Shown: positions 55,001 through 64,000 of the stretch, one piece after another | Position numbering within the stretch: position 1 is the stretch's first letter | Layout of the letters: each line of letters starts with the position of its first letter | NCBI RefSeq assembly: GCF_052324685.1 | Contig: NC_135211.1 | Span: 51,597,682 to 51,661,681, forward strand | Reading direction: 5' to 3' | DNA from: Brachyhypopomus gauderio | Lineage: Eukaryota > Chordata > Actinopteri > Gymnotiformes > Hypopomidae | Length of the DNA: 64,000 nt | Program-made: the position numbers and the translations under genes | Notes under the pieces: generated by a model | What the model was told of the DNA's origin: nothing | The model's input: the letters and a program-made list of their open reading frames with translations, nothing else | The model's database searches: none

Positions 55001-56465
55001 ATTGGGAGGATGAAGGTTCAGGCACCACACATGGTGTGATGGGGGGATGAAGGATCAGACACCACACATGGTGTGATGGGAGGATGAAGACACCACACAT
55101 GGTGTGATGGGGAGGATGAAGGTTCAGGCACCACACATGGTGTGATGGGGGGATGAAGGATCAGACACCACACATGGTGTGATGGGAGGATGAAGGATCA
55201 GACACCACACATGGTGTAATGGGGGGATGAAGGATCAGACACCACACATGGTGTGATGGGGAGGATGAAGACACCACACATGGTGTGACGGGGAGGATGA
55301 AGACACCACACATGGTGTAATGGGGAGGATGAAGGATCAGACACCACACATGGTGTGATTGGGAGGATGAAGGTTCAGGCACCACACATGGTGTGATGGG
55401 GGGATGAAGGATCAGACACCACACATGGTGTGATTGGGAGGATGAAGGTTCAGGCACCACACATGGTGTGATGGGGGGATGAAGGATCAGACACCACACA
55501 TGGTGTGATTGGGAGGATGAAGGTTCAGGCACCACACATGGTGTGATGGGGGGATGAAGGATCAGACACCACACATGGTGTGATGGGAGGATGAAGGTTC
55601 AGGCACCACACATGGTGTGATGGGGGGATGAAGGATCAGACACCACACATGGTGTGATTGGGAGGATGAAGGTTCAGGCACCACACATGGTGTGATGGGG
55701 GGATGAAGGATCAGACACCACACATGGTGTGATTGGGAGGATGAAGGTTCAGGCACCACACATGGTGTGATGGGGGGATGAAGGATCAGACACCACACAT
55801 GGTGTGATTGGGAGGATGAAGGTTCAGGCACCACACATGGTGTGATGGGGAGGATGAAGGATCAGACACCACACATGGTGTGATTGGGAGGATGAAGGTT
55901 CAGGCACCACACATGGTGTGATGGGGGGATGAAGGATCAGACACCACACATGGTGTGATGGGAGGATGAAGACACCACACATGGTGTGATTGGGAGGATG
56001 AAGGTTCAGGCACCACACATGGTGTGATGGGGGGATGAAGGATCAGACACCACACATGGTGTGATGGGAGGATGAAGGATCAGACACCACACATAGTGTA
56101 ATGGGGGGATGAAGGATCAGACACCACACATGGTGTGATGGGAGGATGAAGGATCAGACACCACACATGGTGTGATGGGGAGGATGAAGACACCACACAT
56201 GGTGTGACGGGGAGGATGAAGACACCACACATGGTGTGACGGGGAGGATGAAGACACCACACATGGTGTAATGGGGAGGATGAAGGATCAGACACCACAC
56301 GGTGTGATGGGGAGGATGAGGGATCAGACACCACACATGGTGTGATGGGGAGGATGAAGGATCAGACACCACACATGGTGTGACGGGGAGGATGAAGACA
56401 CCACACATGGTGTGATGGGGAGGATGAAGGATCAGGCACCACACATGGTGTAATGGGGAGGATGC
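52070..56465. repeat. 4.4-kb satellite with 1,647-bp higher-order repeat
   Basis: About 115 short units built on CACCACACATGGTGTGATGG plus GAGGATGAAG with or without GATCAG or GTTCAGG inserts, giving mixed 31-, 37- and 38-bp periods. Each unit has a CACCA-CACA-TGGTG mini-hairpin. About 52443-54090 is repeated in tandem at 54090-55737 with an exact offset of 1,647 bp, so the array evolved by segmental as well as unit duplication. Minus-strand open frames across it are a by-product of the repeat. Confidence 0.95.
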
Positions 56466-56649
56466 TGCAGGTGGTGTGTAGGATGCCACCGTTGCCACAG
56501 TGGGTGTTGGAGCTGTAATACATACAACTGCATTCACTGCAGCTGCAGTGGAAGATGGCCAGAAATGGAGCTTAGAGAGAACCTGAGTCAGTTACTAGAG
56601 CAACTTATGCTCTGAAGCTAACCTGCTGCTAACCTGGTTAACTTGTACC

Positions 56650-57609
56650 TAAACCAGAGTTTACCAACACGTCATCATGACGTGTCCTTTCCTCGAAGAT
56701 CATGTGGATATTGAAGCTCAGTTTATTCGCCGAGCTCTTCGTTGGGAACACCTTATAAAACCCCGAATAGATGCATACTATCATTTTCATTAAGCAAAGG
56801 AGAAGCAATATAAGCAAAGGAGAAGCAATATAGCCTATAACGAACTTCATTCCATTTACATTTTAAGGATTTCCTAGAGTGATTGATGGAACCCACATAT
56901 GCTACCTATTACAGCACCATTAAAACATGAAGGTCATTACATAAACAGAAAATCCATCCATAGTATTAATGTACAGGTACTAACCTTTATAACCCTTAAT
57001 TAATAATGTACTTATCCTTAATGGTAACAAAAATAACATAGCTATTGTAACTGACCGTTCTCCCCATCAAGATCATGTGTGATGCTTCCCACCTCATCAC
57101 AAATGTTGAAGCCAGATGGCCAGGTTCCATGCATGATTACACACTGTACAACAAATTTAAACAGGGTAGCTTGTGGTAGTTTTGCTAGTTGTTCACATGC
57201 AGTGTAATAGTTAAATCATTGCAAACCCTTGTGCGATTATAGGACACTATGACGGCCTCCTTCATGTAGACAGAGGGTATCCCTGCTTGCCCTATACCTC
57301 ATGACTCCCTATTCAGATCCTGCACCTGGACCACAGTCCCAATACAATCAGGCCCACAGCAAAACCAGGGCAAGAATTGAAATCCAGGCCAGATTCCAGT
57401 GTCTGAAGGGGCTCAGAGTTACCCCTGAGAAGGTGTGCCACATAATAATGGCATATGTGGTATTACACAACATTGTAACCATCCAGGGAGAGCGACAGCC
57501 TACCAACTCGGACATGCCCACAGATGAGAAACCTTACATGCATGTGGGTAACAACAGAGATGGTAGAGTTTTCAGAGACTCCATCTGCAATCACTGCTTT
57601 CCACATTAA
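56650..57609 (+). pseudogene. PIF/Harbinger transposase, copy 2, degenerate
   Basis: Pieces in order: N-terminal DIEAQFIRRALRWEHLIKPR (56712-56770), FPRVIDGTHI (about 56867-56896), IKIMCDASHLITNVEARWPG with the following MHDYTLY (57069-57160, second catalytic Asp), then RGYPCLPYLMTP and ARIEIQARFQCLKG (third catalytic Glu) to a stop at 57607-57609. Frameshifts and a deletion after the N-terminal part break it. A 19-bp duplication (AGCAAAGGAGAAGCAATAT) lies at 56795-56832. Confidence 0.82.
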
Positions 57610-57723
57610 ATAATGCACTACCACCACCCACCCCACCATCTACCCTGTAACCTTTTTTAATATACATTACAGTCAAATTCACTGTTATGTTTCATTATTT
57701 CATTTTTCCTGTAAATAAATATA

Positions 57724-59082
57724 CACTGCTCAAAAAAATAAAGGGAACACTTAAACAACACAATATAACTCCAAGTCAACCACACTTCTGTGAAACCAGC
57801 CTGTTCAGTTAGGAAGCAACACTGATTGTGAATCAATTTAACCTGCTGTTGTGCAAATGGAATAGACAACAGGTAGAAATGAGAGGCAATTAGCAAGACC
57901 CCCCCATAAAGGTGGGGACCACAGACCACTTCTCAGTACCTATGCTTTCTGGTTGATGTTTTGGTCAATTTTGAATGTTGGTGGTCCTTTCACACTCGTG
58001 GTAGCATGAGACGGACTCTACAACCCACACAAGTGGCTCAGGTAGTGCAGCTCATCCAGGATGGCACATCAATGCGAGCTGTGGCAAGAAGGTTTGCTGT
58101 GTCTGTCAGCGTAGTGTCCAGAGGCTGGAGTCGCTACCAGGAGACAGGCCAGTACACCAGGAGACGTGGAGGAGGCCGTAGGAGGGCAACAACCCAGCAG
58201 CAGGACCGCTACCTCTGCCTTTGTGCAAGAAGGAACAGGAGGAGCACTGCCAGAGCCCTGCAAAATGACCTCCAGCAGGCCACAAATGTGCATGTGTCTG
58301 CACAAACGGTTAGAAACCGACTCCATGAGGATGGTATGAGGGCCCAACGTCCACAGATGGGGGTTGTGCTCACAGCCCAACACTGTGCAGGACGCTTGGC
58401 ATTTGCCAGAGAACACCAGGATTGGCAAATTCGCCACTGGCGCCTTGTGCTCTTCACAGATGAAAGCAGGTTCACACTGAGCACGTGACAGACGTGACAG
58501 AGTCTGGAGACGCCGTGGAGAGCGATCTGCTGCCTGCAACATCCTTCAGCATGACCGGTTTGGCAGTGGGTCAGTAATGGTGTGGGGTGGCATTTCTTTG
58601 GAGGCCCTCCATGTGCTCACCAGAGGTAGCCTGACTGCCATTAGGTACCGAGATGAGATCCTCAGACCCCTTGTGAGACCATATGCTGGTACGGTTGGCC
58701 CTGGGTTCCTCCTAATGCAGGACAACCTCATGTGGCTTTAGTCCAGGTCTGGGAGGAGATCCCTCAGGAGACCATCCGCCACCTCATCAGGAGCATGCCC
58801 AGGCGTTGTAGGGAGGTCATACAGGCACGTAGAGCCCACACACAATACTGAGCCTCATTTTGACTTGTTTTAAGGACATTACATCAAAGTTGGATCAGCC
58901 TGTAATGTGTTTTTCCACTTTAATTTTGTGTGTGGCTCCAAATCCAGGCCTCCATTGGTTAATAAATTTGGTTTCCATTGATGATTTTTGTGTGATTTTG
59001 TTGTCAGCACATTCAACTTTGTACAGAACAAAGTATTCAATGAGAACATTTCATTCATTCAGATCTAGGATGTGTTATTGTG
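57724..59082 (+). mobile_element. Tc1-like element, right end truncated
   Basis: The left end CACTGCTCAAAAAAATAAAG follows TA at 57722-57723. Collinear with the Tc1 at 24910-28789 in reverse. The right terminal repeat is missing after GATCTAGGATGTGTTATTG. It lies between the Harbinger transposase and Myb-like remnants, so it inserted into that element. Confidence 0.88.
58006..58856 (+). pseudogene. Tc1-like transposase, broken
   Basis: ATG at 58006 begins [20 protein letters not shown]. Two helix-turn-helix regions with the AT-hook-like [10 protein letters not shown] between them are followed by the first catalytic Asp in LFTDESRF. The frame then stops at 58486-58488. A shifted frame continues with MVWGG and the second Asp (MQDN, about 58718), and about 170 bp that should carry the third acidic residue's approach is deleted before VQVWEEIPQETIRHL. 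It is about 161 intact codons of a family protein of about 340. Confidence 0.88.
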
Positions 59083-59277
59083 TACACTTTGTACTACATT
59101 CTTAAACTTCATTTTTATCTGATGCCATGTGCATTTCACACCACTCGGGATAGACCTGGAATTAGTAAGTGTTCAATAAAAAAAAAAAAAAAAACTCAAT
59201 ACAACATTATAAATGTGGAGAATATAATAAAATAATCGCGCCCTTCTGCTAAATATAAAAATATTATTTTCACTCAC

Positions 59278-59448
59278 GCATTAAGTCTGCTGGCAATTTT
59301 TTTGACATGCAATTCTCGTTGGTTGGAGGCTGCTGTAGTATTTTTTCTGATTAAATATATATTCATTTTCTGCATATGCAGACATTAATATTTCTTGCTC
59401 AAGCGGTGTAAAATAAACGGATCTATTTTTTTCATCATTAGCGTCCAT
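59278..59448 (-). pseudogene. Myb/SANT-like exon of a Harbinger element
   Basis: ATG at 59448 reads MDANDEKNRSVYFTPLEQEI and LMSAYAENEYIF, then after one frame change RELHVKKIASRLNA up to a GTGAGT donor at 59277. This is the first exon of the Myb-like DNA-binding partner encoded by PIF/Harbinger elements. A GGTATTCCACAAAGCGGG terminus (complement) ends near 59660. It is convergent with the transposase pieces at 56650-57609, as in the younger element at 60646. Confidence 0.7.
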
Positions 59449-59664
59449 GGTTAATCAGTTTTTCGACACACCATTGAGAATGCCTTTTAACAGGAAACGT
59501 GAACGCGCTTCAGCTGGGTTTAATCTTCTCAGAATCAACTAAACTAACTGTGATCAACTTTTGTGGAACCGAAAACTCTGACTATGACACGGCGAAGTTA
59601 GTCAACTTTGAGTTCCGGTTTGAGTTTAGAGTTTGTTAAACCCGCTTTGTGGAATACCCCCCAG

Positions 59665-60122
59665 GTCAATAAAGTTGTTTGGAAATTTGTTTTGTATATA
59701 TTGCACATACAAAAAATAATATTCTGTAACTGATTAATACATGTTTCATTTTGTGCAAGTGTATATAATGACTATTACACCATTTCTATTTTAGTCAACT
59801 AAATTCTTTTGATAATTAGTCGACTAAATTCTAATGATAATGAGTCGACTAAAACTATACTAAGACTAAAAACAATCCAATGACTAAATTATGACTAAAA
59901 CTAAATGACATTTTAGTCAGAAGACTAAGACTAAAAATAAATCAAAAATTGCTGGCAAAATTAACACTGCAGTGGTGCCTAATTGATTTAGAAAATGTAT
60001 CAGCATGTTGATGATAATCAACTTTGACACACTGATGTCTATGTGTACATATACAGGATATAATATATAATATCATTTTCTTACGTGCATAAGACTGTAA
60101 TAGTATGCAAATGATCACTTAC
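59665..60122. other. Intron downstream of lectin exon D
   Basis: AT-rich. Repetitive AGTCGACTAAA-type motifs at 59795-59945 resemble old MITE debris. No gene is seen. Confidence 0.4.
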
Positions 60123-60476
60123 CCATTTCAAAAAACTTTTTTTGCAGTTCTCTCTCTTTTTGTAGCTGGTCTCTCTCTGCAGTCAGGATGTTGTATCTAG
60201 TCTGTAGCTGGTCTCTCTCTGCAGTCAGGTTGTTGTGTCTAGTCTGTAGCTGGTCTCTCTCTGCAGTCAGGCTGTTGGATCTAGTCTGTAGCTGGTCTCT
60301 CTCTGCAGTCAGGCTGTTGGATCTAGTCTGTAGCTGGTCTCTCTCTGCAGTCAGGCTGTTGTATCTGGTCTGTAACTTTACCCACATCACTATGATGACA
60401 GTCAGCAGGAGAACACACAGCAGCCCCAGACACACTGCAGTCAGTCTGGAACATCTGCTCCCTGGACTGTTGGTTT
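60123..60476 (-). CDS. Lectin exon D: membrane helix and neck of a CD209-like lectin
   Basis: 354 nt on the minus strand with acceptor TCTCTTCAG and donor GTAAGTG. It reads [17 protein letters not shown], a membrane helix [15 protein letters not shown], then five 14-residue repeats ([14 protein letters not shown] type) and ends FFEMG in phase 1. It is the counterpart of exon 2 of gene B (22037-22330). A Harbinger element begins 170 bp upstream (60646), and no cytoplasmic exon follows before the window edge. Downstream the next lectin exons in frame are those of gene C (37925 and below). Confidence 0.85.
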
Positions 60477-60897
60477 CTGAAGAGACATCATATTTTTAAG
60501 AATTAAGTAAATACATTGCAATCTTTCATATGTTGAACTGGGAGGAGTAGTCAAGACTTCTCATGGATCTCAGACAACAATCCGTGTGTATATGTGTGGG
60601 ACCTACAGAACCTAATATAACACTATACTAGTTCAGACCACAAACGGCCCGTCCGAAACCGAGTACTACACTACTATATAGTACGCGAGAAGCAGTACGC
60701 GAGCAACCTAGTACGTCCGAAACCACAGTATGCATTAAACCAGTACGCGAAACGTACCCGGATGACGTACTACATCGGCAGCCATTTTTAAGTATGTGAT
60801 TGCAGCACACTGTCCTATCCCATGATTCAACTGGAGCAACTGTCCTATCCCATGATTCAACTGGAGCAGCGGAGGAATTCGAAGTTAGAAAAATAAA

Positions 60898-62970
60898 ATG
60901 GCGGAAAGCGGCGAGCCAGCAATTTACAAGTGTAAGTAGATACAAACATAAAATAAAACATTAAAAAAAATATGATGATGTGCAAACCAATTGCAACCCA
61001 AGTGCCGTTACAAGTAGTGTCACTGAGAATGAAAAATACAATTTGTTAGATTACATATATATCGTTTTTACATTTTTTTATTAACGTAGTTAGCGAGTCC
61101 AAGCTGAGGTAATCTTGTTAGCTCACTATTTAACCCGTCAAGCTAATACCGATTAACTCATATATCAGATAACGCGAAAAATGTGCGGTATTAATGTCGG
61201 TTTTGTTAGATTTATATGCATATGCGCATATCCGAATAGAGCTGTGGATTTCTGTATTTTTTTTGTGTTTATGACCATCAGCGAGTCCAAGCTGATGTAA
61301 TACTGTTACAGGCATGAAAATCTGTCACCTTTCGGCGACATTCGCCGTTTTGAAGTTGAAAAGGGTGACCTACGTGAATCGTGTAGATCCGATGAGTTTT
61401 TTTGGGGTGGGGGAGATATTTTTATATAAAATCATATTGACTTAATAAGTAAACAGCACTTCCGAAATCGGCAATTTCTGCCCGGATACATCATCATAGA
61501 GGCCAAATATGAACGTTCTTCATTCGTGTTGTGGCGCAGGACCGAGTGCTATCTACACCGGGGACACGGCAGAAGAGCGAACGTTTACCAGATCGTACAT
61601 TTCCCACTACATTTACCAGATCGTACATTTACCACTACATTTACCAGATCGTACATTTTCATGCCTGTTGTTAGCTCGCTAGTTGACCCGTCAAGCTAAT
61701 ACTAATTGTACCGATTAACTCGCAACAAATCTGAAGCACATCCGTCAATTTTAGACCATTTTGCTCGCAATGATTTTAAGACATGACTAACTTAATCTGA
61801 TTTGCAGGTCGAATTCCTTTATGTTTATTTTCTTTTATTTTAAACCATGGTTGTTTGTCATACTGATATAACGATGTTCATGCATTCACCTCACCTATTT
61901 AGTAATACTATTGAAAGGCTAACCTATTCTTACCATATTCTATACTATTAAAATATATCTAGCTTTGTGATTATTGATTTTTGTAACTTTGCTACACTGA
62001 TACAGTAACCATCAATTTTAAAGCTAAAGTTTATTATTGCAGGGACCGATGAAGACACCAGGGACCTTATCCGGTGGAGGGTGGCCAATGCGGCCCTCTT
62101 CACCGGTAAAAGGAATGCAGCTGTACGAGGTTTTGAGTAAGTAACTTAGGTTAAATTAATACATCTGCATTACAGTTCATGTACACTATTAACTACAAAA
62201 GGCTTTATGTAATAGAGATGTATTAACAGTATTAACAGTTTTAAAAGACAGTGTATGCATTTTACTGTAGTTAACAGTTATGTCTATTATCTTGCAGAGC
62301 CTTCGTCTTGGAGAAACAGCTGCCAAAGGCAATCTCTCCACTTTATGTTAAAAAAAAGTGGGAGAACCTAAAGCAAAAATATAAAGTAAGTCTCTTCCTG
62401 ATCAGATTAAAAAAATTCAGTGAAGGTTTAGTTATAATACAAGGTGTTGTCCCCCGTCCCCTCTTCCGTGTTTTTATTAATTTTGTAGGAACTGAAGTGC
62501 CCCCCACTGGGGTGAGTACAGAGGGTGGTGTAGCAACAGCAGCATCCTGGAAATGGTATGCTGCCATGGATGAGGCAATAGGTGGGAGGCCATCAATAAG
62601 TCCACCCACCCTTATTGCCTCATCTGGCCAGGGTGCTGCTGTTGAGTCACTGCCCTCTGTAAAGGAACCCCTTGCCAAGAAGAGGCAGGGGAATTTAATG
62701 GAATATTTGAGGGAGTTGGAAGAGAGGGAAAATGAGAGGGAGACAGAGGCTGAGGAAAGAGACGAGAGAAGACAGAGAGAGGCTGAGGAGAGGGAGGAAA
62801 GAAGATGGAGAGAGGCTGAAGAGAGAGAGGAAAGAAGCGAGAGGGAAAGAATAGCACGAGAGGAGAAGAGAGATGCAGAAGCTAGAATAAGAGAGGAAAG
62901 GAGGGATAGGGAGGCAAGAGAGAGAGAGGAAAGATTTTTAAATGTATTGGAGATTTTGGCAAAAAAATAA
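60898..62970 (+). CDS. Harbinger Myb/SANT-like DNA-binding protein, 4 exons, one-base frameshift
   Basis: Exons 60898-60931 (MAESGEPAIYK), 62043-62136 (WTDEDTRDLIRWRVANAALF), 62298-62385 (LEKQLPKAISPLYVKKKWEN) and 62489-62970. All introns are GT-AG, and the first three exons total 216 nt in consistent phase. The Trp-rich trihelix/Myb fold runs over residues 10-75, then a GVSTEGGVATAASWKWY linker and a long Arg/Glu helix (REAEEREERRWREAEERE...) to the stop TAA. Exon 4 is one nucleotide short: a run of six C at 62500-62505 would need seven to keep frame. It normally recruits the transposase to element ends. It could be a live gene if the missing base is an error. Confidence 0.8.
61312..61672. 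mobile_element. hAT-like MITE in the Harbinger intron
   Basis: Inverted ends CAGGCATGAAAAT and complement; flanks CTGTTA and TTGTTA, an imperfect duplication. It contains about three copies of a 26-bp unit (TTTACCAGATCGTACATTT) at 61570-61650. The host sequence around it (GCGAGTCCAAGCTGATGTAA ... GTTAGCTCGCTAGTTGACCC) is itself a duplicate of 61090-61150. Confidence 0.6.
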
Positions 62971-63471
62971 ATAGTTGTATATCAGCTTTCAAGTCTTTTG
63001 GTGTTATTATATATTGTGAGAATGATGACAGTAATACATTTGCAACTAGAAATAGTTAGGTTGTAGATTTAATTTAAATATGTTTAGATTTTTTGTGTGC
63101 GTGCGCATGCTTACCCAAGTCTTATAGTAGTATATAGTATATACCCAAGGCATATACTATAGGTAGGGCATAGTTTTCAAGCTTATGCATAAATGATGTG
63201 TGTGACTAGATCTTTTTGTCCCAAACAACTTCATTAATTAAACAAGTTTTAGTCTTCTGATCAGTAGCCACACAGAGTAGAAATTCTCATGTCATAGATC
63301 TTTTGAATGTATTGATGGAGCAAGCTTTCTGTTTAAACTTTAATGCTAAATGATATTCATAACCTAAAGTTAATACATCATTTACACCCAACAAGTCTGA
63401 GTACAATTTGGAATGATTTTAATTTGGCATCAGTAAGAAAAATGGAGAAATACACAATTTGAAAAACATTT
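62971..63471. other. Convergent intergenic region of the Harbinger element
   Basis: The 3' flanks of the Myb-like gene and the transposase gene; AT-rich, with a TAGTATATAGTATATACC motif near 63126-63160. No other gene is seen. Confidence 0.45.
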
Positions 63472-64000
63472 CTAAATATAATCATGCTCGTGCAGAGCTA
63501 AAACACGATGTTGTGGTGCTGAGACAGCTGCAGCCAGAATCTCTCGTGCATCTTCCCCTGATGTTTGTTCTGTGCCGACAGGCTCTGGTGGGTCAGCGTC
63601 ATCAGCCTCTGGAATATCTGGGTCTATGATGTCGCCGTGAGCAATGCAGAGGTTGTGGAGCACAGCGCAGCATGCCACAACCTCTGGTGCAAAGACAGGG
63701 CTCACCTCAAGGGCTTTAAAGAAAATGGAGCGCCAGCGGGTCTTCAGCATTCCAAATGTTCTTTCAATTATGTTCCTGGCCCGAGAGAGTCTGCTGTTGA
63801 AACGAGCCTGTACAGGGTTCTGCACAGGCTCTTGATAAGGGGTCAGGAGCTGGATTGGTGCGCTGATGCACGGATAACCCCCATCCCCAAGGATGCACCT
63901 TCCTCTAGGTGGGTATAGGCCCTCTTTATATATAGAGCTGTTCTTCAGCACCCGTGCGTCGTGTACAGACCCAGGGTAACCAACAAAAATGTCAATAAAC
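63472..64000 (-). CDS. PIF/Harbinger (HARBI1-like) transposase, C-terminal part, continues beyond window
   Basis: A single open frame from the right edge to a stop at 63472. It reads VGYPGSVHDARVLKNS (second catalytic Asp), ILGDGGYPC, LSRARNIIERTFGMLKTRWR (third catalytic Glu in the ER-FG-LK motif), CCAVLHNLCIAHGD, then an acidic tail. No break is seen in about 176 codons. It faces the Myb-like gene at 60898-62970. A DDE transposase acting in the nucleus on the element's own termini by family knowledge; a domesticated host gene cannot be excluded, but the adjacent TIR argues for a transposon. Confidence 0.9.
   Translation of the reverse strand, partial: FIDIFVGYPGSVHDARVLKNSSIYKEGLYPPRGRCILGDGGYPCISAPIQLLTPYQEPVQNPVQARFNSRLSRARNIIERTFGMLKTRWRSIFFKALEVSPVFAPEVVACCAVLHNLCIAHGDIIDPDIPEADDADPPEPVGTEQTSGEDAREILAAAVSAPQHRVLALHEHDYI

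Larger units (their letters stand above)
60646..64000. mobile_element. PIF/Harbinger element, right end outside window
   Basis: Starts GGCCCGTCCGAAACCGAGTA, cutting the single 63-bp lectin intron motif after CCACAAAC. It carries a Myb/SANT-like gene (+) and a convergent transposase gene (-), the two-gene plan of autonomous Harbinger elements. The right terminus and the 3-bp duplication lie beyond the window. It also holds a hAT-like MITE at 61312-61672 and short tandem repeats. Confidence 0.8.

Noticed and set aside
52070..56465. CRISPR-like regular array
   Set aside because: The whole unit repeats with no unique spacers, the genome is vertebrate, and no cas genes are present.
52044..56537. 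Many minus-strand open frames of 60-207 codons rich in HHTMCGVFILPS-type repeats
   Set aside because: They are produced by the satellite units having few stops in those frames; period changes shift frame repeatedly, and there is no start context, splice signal or non-repeat sequence.

Overview
The window is vertebrate, almost certainly teleost, nuclear DNA. It holds spliced C-type lectin exons of the CD209/DC-SIGN-like type embedded in dense transposable elements typical of ray-finned fish: Tc1, hAT, piggyBac, PIF/Harbinger, BEL/Pao, Gypsy, L2-type LINE tails, a DANA-like tRNA SINE and many solo LTRs beginning TGTCA. The ostariophysan flavour (DANA-like SINE) is an inference; the species cannot be named from sequence alone.

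Layout. 1-2204: 3' part of lectin gene A (+), with a long 42-bp coiled-coil repeat exon carrying frame breaks and a CTLD with EPN and WND motifs. 2230-13552: a pogo/Tigger-like element blown up to 11.3 kb by a TIR element and a BEL/Pao retrotransposon with apparently identical LTRs, itself split in its protease region by a 2.9-kb piggyBac relic at a TTAA site. 13973-19670: solo LTRs, simple repeats, a SINE, a hAT MITE and an orphan lectin exon (QPD type). 19921-23186: a complete five-exon lectin gene B (-) whose exon lengths and phases give one 296-residue reading frame. 23899-36000: a LINE 3' end, an LTR hosting a Tc1 hosting further elements, a degenerate Gypsy element (-), a solo LTR hosting a hAT element, and Gypsy integrase debris. 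36830-37925: lectin gene C exons (-). 38020-39592: a 63-bp minisatellite grown from a lectin intron motif. 39593-51418: a gag-like LTR element whose 3' LTR is split by a 10,007-bp palindromic element (41375-51381; two about 3.81-kb arms around a 2.4-kb spacer; 6-bp target duplication). 51440-59664: a broken PIF/Harbinger element containing a 4.4-kb satellite with a 1,647-bp higher-order repeat and a broken Tc1. 60123-60476: lectin TM/neck exon D (-). 60646-64000: a younger Harbinger element with a Myb/SANT-like gene (+) and a convergent transposase gene (-) running off the right edge.

The only host genes seen are lectins. They would be type II membrane proteins: a cytoplasmic tail with tyrosine motifs, one membrane helix, a coiled-coil neck made of 14-residue repeats, and a C-terminal Ca2+-dependent sugar-binding domain. 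Different members keep EPN (mannose type) or QPD (galactose type) signatures. Splice phases allow exon D to be the 5' part of gene C across a roughly 22-kb intron that holds the palindrome and the satellite.

The strongest candidate for something undescribed is the palindromic element: it has long terminal inverted arms of near identity, clean 6-bp flanking duplications inside a known LTR family, and no recognisable coding capacity.
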